64,000 bases of DNA from Planctomycetales bacterium (lineage in GTDB: Bacteria; Planctomycetota; Planctomycetia; Planctomycetales; Planctomycetaceae). Where the stretch lies: positions 1 through 64,000 of the forward strand of contig JANQPT010000019.1 of NCBI GenBank assembly GCA_028285345.1, in the 5' to 3' direction. Made by a program: the position numbers and the translations under genes. Each line of letters begins with the position of its first letter. The stretch's first letter is position 1. Below the pieces are notes generated by a model that did no database searches, was not told where the DNA came from, and was given only the letters and a program-made list of their open reading frames with translations. Positions 44,143 to 52,594 of the stretch are shown one piece after another.

Positions 44143-45615
44143 ATGCCTGTGACGGAAAAACCCGACAAAAAAAGTCCCCTGAGCGGAAGGTGGCTTTCGG
44201 TCGTACTGTGTCTCGGATTTCTTATCGGCGGCGGCCTCGTTTTTATGGGCTTGGCGGGTCTCAAAGAAAAGCCCGCTCAACTGCCGGTTGAGGAAAAGAT
44301 TTACAAGGTCGACGTGTTTGAGGTGCAACAACTGCCGCTGAAGGAGATCATCGCCGGATTCGGCACATCCCGCGCTTATCGCGAAGTGGTCCTCTCGGCC
44401 GAAGTGGGGGGCGTGATTGTCGAGAAACATCCCCAGCTCAAGGCGGGTGCGCATGTCGACGCGGCATCGGTGAAGGTCGATGACCAAGGGCGGACGTTGC
44501 CGGCAACTCCGACGCTGCCGTTGGTCCGCATCGATCCCGAGACCTATCATCAGCGCATCGCTCAGGCCGAAGCGCGAATTGCCGAAGTCGAAGCGGAGTT
44601 GAAGGTGCTCGTCGAGCAGGAGGCGAACAACGAACGCCTGCTCAAAAAAGCGCTGGGCGACGTCGAAGTGTATCAGCGCGAGTTTCGGCGAATCGAGGAT
44701 CTGGGCAAGAGGGGAGTCACATCCAAGACCGAGACCACCACCGCTCGGCTGGAATTGGAACGGTACAAACAGGCCGTGTTGAATATGGAGAATGAACGCC
44801 GGCTGTTTCCCGTTCGAAAACTACAGTTGGAGCGCAAACGCGACACGCTGGAATCGGAATTGGCGACCGCCCAGTTGGACCTGAAACGTACTGAAGTCCG
44901 TCCCCCTTTCGATGGAGTGCTTGGCGAGGTGATGGTGGAACTCGGCCAGAATCTGCGGCCGGGCGATGCCTTGGTCAGGATTCTGGATCTCGACGTCATC
45001 GAAGTTCCAATTTCATTGCCGTTGGGTGACTACGACAAGATCGCCGCTTTGATGCAGGCGGGCATCCAGCCGGTCGTGAAGCTGGCCCGCAACACAACTT
45101 CGCCTCCACAGTGGACCGGCCACATTGAACGGGTTGCTCCCCAGGCGGATGAGTCGACGCGAACGGTCGAGGTATTCGTCCGTGTGGAAAACAGTCAGCA
45201 ACAACTACCCCTGCTGCCCGGCACATTCGTGCACGCCCGCATTGACGGGCCGGTAATCGACAATGCCATCGCAGTCCCGCGCGATTGCATCGTTGCCGGC
45301 CGCGTGTTCGTCGCACAGGCGGTGGAGAATGAGAGCGAACCATCGTCGAGCGATCAAATGACAACAGGATACCGGGCGGTGAAACGTCCGGTAAACTTGA
45401 ACCGCACGATGCAATCGTTCGCGTTGATCGGCAACGATTTGAAGCCCGGCGAGCGAATCATCATGACCAATCTCGACATCTTGAGCGAGAATTCGCAGAT
45501 CGAAATTCAAAATCAGAAACAACTGGCCGACGAACTCAAACTGCTGCAAGCCCCGCTGATCGTGCCCGGACTGGCCGATCGCGTGGACAGTGACGATGCC
45601 GGCGATAGCGGCTAG
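44143..45615 (+). CDS. RND/HlyD-type periplasmic adaptor protein
   Basis: The 490-residue protein has a membrane anchor at about 19-38, a barrel-sandwich domain split by a helical hairpin (about 140-240), the second lipoyl half (RPPFDGVLGEVMVELGQNL), a beta-barrel domain, and a membrane-proximal domain (RAVKRPVNLNRTMQ). This is the adaptor of a tripartite exporter. An inserted loop between residues 100 and 130 (VDAASVKVDDQGRTLPATPT) is longer than usual and is found in some planctomycete adaptors. No pump gene follows: the next feature is a broken gene start and then an unrelated gene, so it is either orphan or has lost its partner. Confidence 0.9.
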   Translation: MPVTEKPDKKSPLSGRWLSVVLCLGFLIGGGLVFMGLAGLKEKPAQLPVEEKIYKVDVFEVQQLPLKEIIAGFGTSRAYREVVLSAEVGGVIVEKHPQLKAGAHVDAASVKVDDQGRTLPATPTLPLVRIDPETYHQRIAQAEARIAEVEAELKVLVEQEANNERLLKKALGDVEVYQREFRRIEDLGKRGVTSKTETTTARLELERYKQAVLNMENERRLFPVRKLQLERKRDTLESELATAQLDLKRTEVRPPFDGVLGEVMVELGQNLRPGDALVRILDLDVIEVPISLPLGDYDKIAALMQAGIQPVVKLARNTTSPPQWTGHIERVAPQADESTRTVEVFVRVENSQQQLPLLPGTFVHARIDGPVIDNAIAVPRDCIVAGRVFVAQAVENESEPSSSDQMTTGYRAVKRPVNLNRTMQSFALIGNDLKPGERIIMTNLDILSENSQIEIQNQKQLADELKLLQAPLIVPGLADRVDSDDAGDSG

Positions 45616-45667
45616 GATGGTTTGGTTTAGGAATTGCTCGTGATCGCGACAACTTGGAATCCCTGCT

Positions 45668-45721
45668 ATGAAAATCACCAACGTCGAAACCCACATGGTC
45701 CAAGAACCGCTCAAACCATGA
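45668..45721 (+). pseudogene. Broken duplicate of the start of the enolase-superfamily gene
   Basis: From ATG 45668 the first 17 codons read MKITNVETHMVQEPLKP and then TGA. They match the first 17 codons of the intact gene at 46909 (MKITNVETHMVQIPLKP) at both DNA and protein level apart from a few bases. Sequence upstream of the two starts is unrelated, and similarity ends at about the stop. I read this as a remnant left by a local duplication or rearrangement that placed the zinc-ribbon/TPR gene between the two copies. Confidence 0.8.
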
Positions 45722-45769
45722 TGATTACATTCTAATTGATCAATTACATCACGACTTGGAAACATTGCC

Positions 45770-46819
45770 ATGTCTCAGATGTATTTCAAATTTGAATGGG
45801 TCAGGGAGGGTGACGAGACGAGAAGCAACATTGAGAGAAGGGGAATTCTACAAGCGAACAACCTCATTCTCGATGAACTCAAATTGCCGCTTGCAACCAT
45901 AATTCAGTCGGTCGCAGACAAGGACAATCTGACCATCTCGCTACAGTCAGACGGCGACAACACTCAAAAACTGACGATCGAGACTCAATCAGCAAGGCAA
46001 CTCCAAGAAGAACTGGACCGCGTTCGTCAGTCCGGTTGGAGGCAACGATTTCGAGAGCATACTGATGCGTATCAACTTGAACTTGAGAGTGAAGCGGGAG
46101 AAGCAAGTATTCGTAAAGCGTACTGTCCTCGGTGCGACTCGGTTCTGGATAGCCAAGTTGTTCACTTCTCTCCACAACTTAGCTGCATGTCGTGCCATGC
46201 CATCTTTATGATTGGCTCGCTGGATCACGACGTTGGCGAGACGATGCTCAGCATGGAAAGCGGGTACACTTTCTGTGAAGATTGCGGGATGTACAGCAAG
46301 CCATGTAAATTCACGATCTTTTACTTCTTTTTGCCCGTTATTCTGTATGGATTTTACTACAAAAGAAAGTGGTGTTGTCCGCCATGCATGCGCGGCGATG
46401 CATGGCGAATGTTATTGGGGAATCTGCCCTTCGTGCTCGGTGTTCCAGTGTCAATAAAAGAATTGATTCGCGCATATCAGGACACCGGCCGCGGCGGAGT
46501 GTTTCACGGTCTGAATACCGCAAATCATCGGGCGAGAATCGGTGACGTGGAGGGCGCAATGAGGAAATACAGGGAAATCCTCGAACGTCGTCCCGAGAAT
46601 GCCGGTGTCCGGTACAATCTGGCCACCGCTTTGATGCAAGAAAACCGCTTTGATGATGCGGCTGTGATGCTCAAGTTAGCTTTGGCTGATTGTGCTAATT
46701 TTCAGCCCGCTGTTTTTGCTCTTGCTAGCTGTTATGAGTACCTCCGGGATTATGATCAACTTGCTGGGCTCGAATTTGAGTGGAAGCAGCGATTCAAGAG
46801 GAAATTAGAAAAATGCTGA
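45770..46819 (+). CDS. Zinc-ribbon / membrane / TPR protein, paralogue B
   Basis: The 349-residue protein is a clear paralogue of the one at 32277-33344: same opening (YFKFEWVREGDE against NFKFQWLNDNGQ), zinc ribbons CPRC and CMSC, CEDC and CPPC, the segment CGMYSKPCKFTIFYFFLPVI, GLNTANHRARIGDVEGAM and the TPR NAGVRYNLATALMQENRF. The two hydrophobic stretches are at about 174-190 and 206-226. Its codons are clearly more AT-rich than the surrounding genes, and it lies between a truncated and an intact copy of the same gene start, both signs of recent arrival. Function is unknown. Confidence 0.8.
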   Translation: MSQMYFKFEWVREGDETRSNIERRGILQANNLILDELKLPLATIIQSVADKDNLTISLQSDGDNTQKLTIETQSARQLQEELDRVRQSGWRQRFREHTDAYQLELESEAGEASIRKAYCPRCDSVLDSQVVHFSPQLSCMSCHAIFMIGSLDHDVGETMLSMESGYTFCEDCGMYSKPCKFTIFYFFLPVILYGFYYKRKWCCPPCMRGDAWRMLLGNLPFVLGVPVSIKELIRAYQDTGRGGVFHGLNTANHRARIGDVEGAMRKYREILERRPENAGVRYNLATALMQENRFDDAAVMLKLALADCANFQPAVFALASCYEYLRDYDQLAGLEFEWKQRFKRKLEKC

Positions 46820-46908
46820 ACCCGTAGGAAGCCGAATTAGCGGCTGTGGTCATCAGTGCTCACAGACAAACATGTTTTCCAGCTCTATTGGTACCTAAAA
46901 CGACATCC

Positions 46909-48024
46909 ATGAAAATCACCAACGTCGAAACACACATGGTCCAGATTCCGCTCAAGCCGGAGCGGCGGATGAAATCGTCCTTGGGTCAGCACATTGTTTC
47001 ACCCTACTTAATCGTTCGGGTTGTGACTGACGACGGAGTCGAAGGAGTGGGCGAGGCGACCGTGATGCCGCGCTGGAGCGGGGAGACGGTGTGGAGCGCC
47101 GCTGCGCTGATCGAGCACGTCTTGGCCGGGCAGGTGATTGGCCGTGATCCTACGGACATTCGCGGTCTGGCTTACGCAATGGACCGCGCCGCAGCGCACA
47201 ATTGGTTCACCAAGGCGGCAATCGAGATGGCCTGTTGGGATATCGCCGGCAAGGCGGCCGGTCAGCCGGTGTATGAATTGCTGGGCGGCGCGGTCCGCCC
47301 GTTGACGTTTCGTTGCCGTTTTTCCCTGGGCGCCTACGAGCCGGAGCGGGCGCGGCGGCGGGCGACCGAACTTGTGGAAGAAGGTTTCCAAACGATCAAA
47401 GTCAAAGTCGGGGGCGATCCTGACGCGGACATCGAACGCGTGAGCATCGTCCGCGAAGTGGCCGGACCGGGCCGCGATATCGTCATCGATGCCAACTGCG
47501 GCTGGGACGCACAAACCGCCATTGAAGCGTGCGACCGGATGCGTGATCTGAACGTCGGCGTTTTTGAACAGCCGACGCCCGACGGCGACTATGCGGCGAT
47601 GGCGCAAGTCCGCCGCGGGATTGAACCGGAAGTGATGGCGGACGATATCTGCTTCAACATGATCCACGCCCGCGAACTGATCCGCAACGAATGCTGCGAC
47701 GTGATCAGCCTCTATCCCGGCAAGCAGGGCGGGATTCAGAAGTGTGTGGACATCATCAATTTCGCCGAACAGAACGGCGTCGCCTGCAGTATCGGCAGCA
47801 ACCTGGAATGGGACATCGCCACGGCCGCGATGGGGCACGTGATCGTCGCCTGCAAGAACATGCAGGTCGAGAAGTATCCCGGCGACGTGCTCGGGCCGGA
47901 CTATCACGAGGTCCGCATCGCCAAGAACCCGATTGAGATCAACGGCCCCCTGGTGACGATTACCGACCGCCCCGGTTTAGGTATCGACGTCGATTGGGAC
48001 GTCGTCGACCAGCACCGGATGTAG
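46909..48024 (+). CDS. Enolase-superfamily protein (mandelate racemase / muconate lactonizing type)
   Basis: The 371-residue protein has the enolase-superfamily capping domain, then the barrel with KVK (Lys164 and Lys166 in TIKVKVG), metal ligands Asp194 (VIDANCGW), Glu220 (VFEQPT) and Asp245 (ADD). It lacks an obvious His-Asp dyad of the mandelate racemase subgroup (CSIGSNLEWDIA follows), so the closest class is muconate cycloisomerase/dipeptide epimerase-like. The reaction would be removal of a proton next to a carboxylate, but the substrate is not known. ATG 46909 is supported by the matching copy at 45668; the open frame extends to 46846. Confidence 0.9.
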   Translation: MKITNVETHMVQIPLKPERRMKSSLGQHIVSPYLIVRVVTDDGVEGVGEATVMPRWSGETVWSAAALIEHVLAGQVIGRDPTDIRGLAYAMDRAAAHNWFTKAAIEMACWDIAGKAAGQPVYELLGGAVRPLTFRCRFSLGAYEPERARRRATELVEEGFQTIKVKVGGDPDADIERVSIVREVAGPGRDIVIDANCGWDAQTAIEACDRMRDLNVGVFEQPTPDGDYAAMAQVRRGIEPEVMADDICFNMIHARELIRNECCDVISLYPGKQGGIQKCVDIINFAEQNGVACSIGSNLEWDIATAAMGHVIVACKNMQVEKYPGDVLGPDYHEVRIAKNPIEINGPLVTITDRPGLGIDVDWDVVDQHRM

Positions 48025-48451
48025 AATCCTCACGTAGGGCAGGCTCCCGCCTACCGCCGCTAAGTTGGGACGTTCAATGTGGCTCGCGGGAAGACTTAAC
48101 GCAGAGCCGCGAGAGGCGCGGAGACGCAGAAAGTCATCAGATAGGTAGTCTGTAATCATCGTGATAAAGAGGAGTGAAAGAGTTGGACCGCTGGACATCT
48201 CTCTCTTCGCTTCACTCGCTCCTCTAGATGCCATGCTGACTTACGGCCATTGACGCCCGCTGTCCCGATCTCAAAAGAGACGCGTTGTTCGGATGGAAGC
48301 TTCGACTTCATGACTGAAATCGTCGACACACGAAGATTTTGTGCACATCACGGGCCGGTTGTGCCGATAAGTCAAATATCTCGCCGACGAATCGCTGTCG
48401 GCGACCCAATTGCACGTCTTCCATTTTCAGCGGAATTCTCAGGACGCCGGA
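48025..48451. other. 427-bp region with a palindrome arm and a CGCAGAG repeat
   Basis: It holds one arm of the GTAGG palindrome family (48033-48055, GTAGGGCAGGCTCCCGCC), a CGCAGAG/CGCGGAGACGCAGA stretch at about 48099-48135 and the fragment GATGCCATGCTGACTTACGG near 48227, which resembles the 45-bp repeat. No gene is supported. Confidence 0.5.
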
Positions 48452-48724
48452 ATGAACCAACCGACCAAACCGATGGACGCTCCCCACTTCTCCGTGAATT
48501 CACAGTCACAACCGGAGCTGACCGAGCTGCCGACTGCTGCGGAAGACGCGCAAATGTTGCGGCGGATTCAAGCTTGTGTCGACGCTTGTGAGGGCATCTC
48601 GACGCAAGAATTGGAAGAGGGCGTCGTCCAGGACATGCAACGCGTGCTTCGCGAAGTCGCGCCGATCATCGCCGAGTGGAGCCGCGAGCAGCAGAACCCG
48701 GCGCCCGCTGCCAGCGAGAGCTAA
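48452..48724 (+). CDS. Small hypothetical protein, 90 residues
   Basis: An acidic, helical protein (MNQPTKPMDAPHFSVNSQSQ, then ELEEGVVQDMQRVLREVAPI) with no known domain. ATG 48452 is taken instead of an upstream TTG at 48410. The order of a flexible start, two amphipathic helices and a disordered tail (NPAPAASES) suggests a small adaptor or regulator, but this is a guess. Upstream is the palindrome-rich spacer, downstream the quinone-reductase gene. Confidence 0.6.
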   Translation: MNQPTKPMDAPHFSVNSQSQPELTELPTAAEDAQMLRRIQACVDACEGISTQELEEGVVQDMQRVLREVAPIIAEWSREQQNPAPAASES

Positions 48725-48870
48725 TCTCCGCTGAAAAACGCTCATCGCGCATGTGATGCACCAAGACGAGAGTGTATAATCGCTGCCGATAGCCTGTCTC
48801 TCATTGCTGCGCTTTTGTCTCCGCGGCCGGACGGGCTCACACTCTCCGTGGAAAGGCAGCGCAAGCTCAT

Positions 48871-49854
48871 ATGCAAGCCGTCTTGTGCAAATCGTACGGG
48901 CCGCCTGAAAACCTGACGCTGGAACAAGTCGACGATCCAAGTCCGGCGGCCGGGCAGGTGTTGATCGACGTCTATTCGGCCGGTTTGAATTTTCCCGATA
49001 CCTTGCAAATCGCCGGCAAGTATCAGTTTCAGCCGCCGTTTCCGTTCACGCCCGGCGCTGAAGTCGCCGGAAAAATCGCGGAGGTGGGAGACGGGGTGAC
49101 GAGCTTCCAGCCGGGCGATCGGGTGATGGCCCTGCCGGGCATCGGCGGGATGGCGGAGCGTGTGGTGGCCGACCAGGGAGCGGTGGATGCCATACCTGAT
49201 GCGATGGATTTCGATACCGCCGCCTGTTTCGGATTGGTCTACGGCACGTCGTATCACGCGCTGCGGCAACGGGCGCAGCTGCAACCGGGAGAGACTTTGC
49301 TCGTGCTGGGCGCCGGCGGCGGCGTGGGACTGGCCGCGGTGGAGATCGGCAAAGCATTCGGCGCGCGCGTAATTGCGGCTGCCGGGAGTGATCAGAAGTT
49401 GTCGATCGCAAAGCAGCACGGCGCCGATGAGTTGCTCAATTACAACGACGGTTCGCTCAAGGACAACGTCAAGGACCTGACCGGCGGCAAGGGCGCCGAC
49501 GTGATCTACGACCCGGTTGGGGGCGACCTGTTCGACCAATGCACACGCTGCATCAATTGGAACGGCCGCATCCTCGTCGTCGGCTTCACCTCCGGAAGAA
49601 TCCCGCAGTACCCGATCAACCTCGCGCTGCTCAAAGGCTGCCAACTCGTCGGCGTCTTTTGGGGTGAATTCCGCAAGCGGGAACCGGAGGTGTACAGCCA
49701 AAATTGTGCGGAGCTGTTTGAGCTGTACCAAACGCAGAAGATCAAACCGCTAATTTCACAAGTCTTTCCGCTCGACCAATACGCGGACGCTCTCAACGTT
49801 TTCTTGGAGCGAAAAGCGATCGGCAAGATTGCGCTTCATCTGCGCGACGAATAA
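48871..49854 (+). CDS. Zinc-independent quinone oxidoreductase (MDR superfamily)
   Basis: The 327-residue protein is a medium-chain dehydrogenase/reductase without the zinc-ligand cysteines. Landmarks are AGLNFPDTLQIAGKY, PFTPGAEVAGKIAEVG, the NADPH-binding LVLGAGGGVGLAAVEIGK and GADVIYDPVGG. It resembles NADPH:quinone oxidoreductases and their acyl or enone reductase relatives. It is a soluble cytoplasmic enzyme, about average in length for the family. It sits alone, 146 bases after the small gene. Confidence 0.93.
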   Translation: MQAVLCKSYGPPENLTLEQVDDPSPAAGQVLIDVYSAGLNFPDTLQIAGKYQFQPPFPFTPGAEVAGKIAEVGDGVTSFQPGDRVMALPGIGGMAERVVADQGAVDAIPDAMDFDTAACFGLVYGTSYHALRQRAQLQPGETLLVLGAGGGVGLAAVEIGKAFGARVIAAAGSDQKLSIAKQHGADELLNYNDGSLKDNVKDLTGGKGADVIYDPVGGDLFDQCTRCINWNGRILVVGFTSGRIPQYPINLALLKGCQLVGVFWGEFRKREPEVYSQNCAELFELYQTQKIKPLISQVFPLDQYADALNVFLERKAIGKIALHLRDE

Positions 49855-50092
49855 TTGCTCGGAGCGGCGGCGATTGTACGCGACCTGTCATGCCACGTCG
49901 CTCGCGACCGCAAGCGGTCGGCTTGGGATTCATTAAACTCCGTGTTTAATCCGTGTGAATCTGTGGCTAATCGTCTCGCTGGCTTTGCTTGCGGCTCGTC
50001 AGCGGTGGGTGATTCGATGGCGATTTGTTGCGTCACATGCGACAATACCGGTCTGATTGTCGCGCACCAATTCTTGACCGGAGGACCGACCG

Positions 50093-51448
50093 ATGGCTGC
50101 AACGAACCGCCGCGTATTCTTGCAAACGTCCGCTGTGAGTGGAGCCGCGTTGGCACTCGGCGCACAAGCGCGTGCCGCCAGTGCGTCTGAAAAGGTCACC
50201 GTGGGGTTGATCGGCTGCGGCGGACGCGGAGCCTATTTGGCAGGCAAGTTCGCCGGCGAGAAGAATGTCGAAATCGCCGCAGTGTGCGACGTTGATTCGA
50301 ATCGGTTGTCGCAGCGCTCAAGTGACTTAGGCAAACAGACCGGCAAATCCCCCCATACAGTCGACGACATGCGGCGGGTCCTGGATGACAAGAACATCGA
50401 CGCGGTGATTGTGGCCACTCCCGACCACTGGCACTCGCCGGCGGCGATTTTGGCCTGTGAGGCGGGCAAGCATGTGTACGTCGAAAAGCCCTGCTCGCAC
50501 AATATTCGCGAAGGCCGGCTGCTGGTCGACGCAGCGCGGCGCAACGACCGCGTCGTGCAGCACGGCACGCAGGTCCGCAGCACGGACATGATGATCGAAG
50601 CTGTGCAGAAACTGCGGGAGGGCATCATCGGCGACGTTTTAGTTGTGAAAGCCTGGAACATTCAAAAGCGGCGGAGTCTCAATCAGGAACAGGGTGGCAA
50701 ATCCGCTCGAAAAAAGGCATTGCAGAAACAGCCTTCGAGTCAGCCACCATCGGAATTGGATTACGAAAACTGGGTGGGTCCCGCAACGATGATCCCGTAT
50801 GACAAAAACAAGGTGCATGAGGGCTGGCACTGGTGGTATCACTTCGGTACGGGGGACATGGGCAATGACGGCGTGCACGATATTGACTATGCCCGTTGGG
50901 GACTCGGCGTGACGACACACCCGTCAAAGGTGGTTGCGTTGGGGGGACTGTATGTCTTCAACGACGGGCGCGACTTTCCCGACACGCAGCAAGTCACATT
51001 CGAATACCCCGGCGACGGCAAGCCGGGCAGCAAACGGATGTTCATTTACGAACAGCGGCTGTGGTCAACAAACTATCCACACAACGTCGACAGCGGCGTG
51101 GAGTTCTACGGCACAAACGGCCAGATGTTTCTCAGCCGCCGGGGCAAGATCCAGATTCTGGGAGAGCGCAACAAACGGCAGGATGCTCAAATCGCCGGGG
51201 AAGCGCAAAACGCCGAAAAGCATATCGCCAATTTCCTGGACTCGGTGCGGAACAACCGCCGGCCGAACGGCGATATCGAATATGGGCACCTCAGCTCGTC
51301 GCTGTGCCATTTGGGCAACATCGCCACGCGTTTGGGACGGTCGCTCGAATTTGATCCGCAGCAGGAACGGTTTATCGATGACGACGAAGCGAACAGTTTG
51401 GTCGCCCGCAAGTACCGCGATCATTGGGGGAAACCGGCAGGTGTGTAG
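50093..51448 (+). CDS. Tat-exported Gfo/Idh/MocA family oxidoreductase
   Basis: The 451-residue protein has a Tat signal (NRRVFLQTSAVSGAALALGA, about 5-24) and a dinucleotide fold beginning VGLIGCGGRGAYLAG. The active-site EKPCSHNIREG carries the conserved Lys. The domain continues with the substrate-binding WHWWYHFGTGDMGNDGVHDI, which is typical of planctomycete members of this family. Only 38% or so similarity to the copy at 13955 is apparent by eye, so substrates probably differ. The last codons end at TAG 51446-51448, followed by the palindrome. Confidence 0.93.
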   Translation: MAATNRRVFLQTSAVSGAALALGAQARAASASEKVTVGLIGCGGRGAYLAGKFAGEKNVEIAAVCDVDSNRLSQRSSDLGKQTGKSPHTVDDMRRVLDDKNIDAVIVATPDHWHSPAAILACEAGKHVYVEKPCSHNIREGRLLVDAARRNDRVVQHGTQVRSTDMMIEAVQKLREGIIGDVLVVKAWNIQKRRSLNQEQGGKSARKKALQKQPSSQPPSELDYENWVGPATMIPYDKNKVHEGWHWWYHFGTGDMGNDGVHDIDYARWGLGVTTHPSKVVALGGLYVFNDGRDFPDTQQVTFEYPGDGKPGSKRMFIYEQRLWSTNYPHNVDSGVEFYGTNGQMFLSRRGKIQILGERNKRQDAQIAGEAQNAEKHIANFLDSVRNNRRPNGDIEYGHLSSSLCHLGNIATRLGRSLEFDPQQERFIDDDEANSLVARKYRDHWGKPAGV

Positions 51449-52541
51449 TACCGTAGGGCCGGTTGTACCGGCCGCGATTGACTGTCCGACTTCCGCAAAC
51501 GGCCGGTACAACCGGCCCTACAATGCGCTGCGCCGAACGACTCTGCTGGCGGCGGCCACGATTGCTCTTACGGGATGCGGTGCGGACGATGCTCAGCAAT
51601 CCGCACCAGAGCAACATCAAGAATCTGCGACAGACACCGCGAAGGAAGAAACTATGACCGAAAGTGAAGGGAATCAATTGCCGGCAATCAGTAAATTGTG
51701 GAACTTCTCCGATCCAGCAGCCAGTGAGCAAGCGTTCCGTGACGCACGGGACAAGGCGCAGCAAGCCGACAACCAGGCGTTTGCGCTGGAACTGACGACG
51801 CAAATCGCCCGCGCGCAGGGGCTGCAACGCAAGTTCGACGAGGCTCACCAAACGCTGGACGAGACCGAGCCCCGGTTAGCCGACGCGCCCGCAAAAGTCC
51901 GCGTGCGATATCTGTTAGAGCGCGGCCGCGTCTTCAACTCTTCGCAGCAGAAGGACAAATCTCTCCCCCTCTTCAAGGAGGCGTGGGACGTCGCCGGGGA
52001 AGCGGGTGAGGACAATCTGGCGATCGACGCGGCGCACATGTTGGGTATCGTCGAGTCACCCGACGAGGCGCTGCGGTGGAACGAGCGGGCGATGCAGTTG
52101 GCGGAATCCGCTGACGATCCGGCGTGTCGCAAGTGGTTGGGGTCGCTGTACAACAACATTGGCTGGACCTATCACGACAAGAACGAGTTTTCGCAAGCCC
52201 TCGAACTGTTCCAAAAAGCGCTCGCCTGGCGCGAAGAGCAAGGGGAGGCGGAAACGATCCGCATCGCGCGCTGGTCCGTCGCCCGGGCGCTGCGGTCACT
52301 GAACCGCACCCAAGAGGCGCTGGAAATTCAGGAAAAACTGCTCGCGGAGCACGAAGCCACACAGAGCAAGGACGGGTACGTGTTCGAGGAACTTGCCGAG
52401 TGCCATTTTCTGCTGGACCACGAAGCGGACGCGAAGAAGTACTTCGGATTGGCTTATCAAGAGCTGTCACAAGACGACTGGCTCACGTCCAACGAGCCGG
52501 ACCGCATCGCCCGTCTCAAGAAGCTCGGCGGCGTTGAATGA
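51441..52541 (+). CDS. TPR-repeat lipoprotein, start uncertain
   Basis: The mature part (from about 51654, MTESEGNQLPAISKLWNF) is a TPR solenoid, with RKFDEAHQTLDETEP, LYNNIGWTYHDKNEFSQALE and TQEALEIQEKLLAEHEAT as repeat landmarks. Just upstream in frame is a lipoprotein signal, LRRTTLLAAATIALTGC followed by GADD, so export is likely. No ATG lies ahead of that signal: only CTG 51527, or GTG 51441 which overlaps the previous gene, is available, and the palindrome 51453-51521 occupies the region where a start is expected. ATG 51654 has AAGGAAG upstream, but would drop the signal. I give the longest frame and mark the start as unresolved. The TPR may scaffold partner proteins. Confidence 0.72.
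   Translation: MCSTVGPVVPAAIDCPTSANGRYNRPYNALRRTTLLAAATIALTGCGADDAQQSAPEQHQESATDTAKEETMTESEGNQLPAISKLWNFSDPAASEQAFRDARDKAQQADNQAFALELTTQIARAQGLQRKFDEAHQTLDETEPRLADAPAKVRVRYLLERGRVFNSSQQKDKSLPLFKEAWDVAGEAGEDNLAIDAAHMLGIVESPDEALRWNERAMQLAESADDPACRKWLGSLYNNIGWTYHDKNEFSQALELFQKALAWREEQGEAETIRIARWSVARALRSLNRTQEALEIQEKLLAEHEATQSKDGYVFEELAECHFLLDHEADAKKYFGLAYQELSQDDWLTSNEPDRIARLKKLGGVE
51453..51521. repeat. Dispersed palindrome, GTAGG family (complete pair)
   Basis: GTAGGGCCGGTTGTACCGGCC at the left is mirrored by GGCCGGTACAACCGGCCCTAC at the right, with about 27 bases between. It starts five bases after the preceding stop codon and overlaps the 5' region of the next gene. Confidence 0.8.
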
Positions 52542-52594
52542 GACCGGCACGGGTGCCGTGGTTGTGATATGTTAGGTCCGGTTTGGCGAAGCGG

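Noticed and set aside
44143-46819. Adaptor plus following gene as a two-gene exporter
   Set aside because: The gene after the adaptor is the zinc-ribbon/TPR paralogue, with no pump features, and a broken gene start lies between them.
50934-51440. Upstream part of the long open frame leading into the TPR lipoprotein
   Set aside because: It lies wholly inside the Gfo/Idh/MocA gene in another phase and has no domain.
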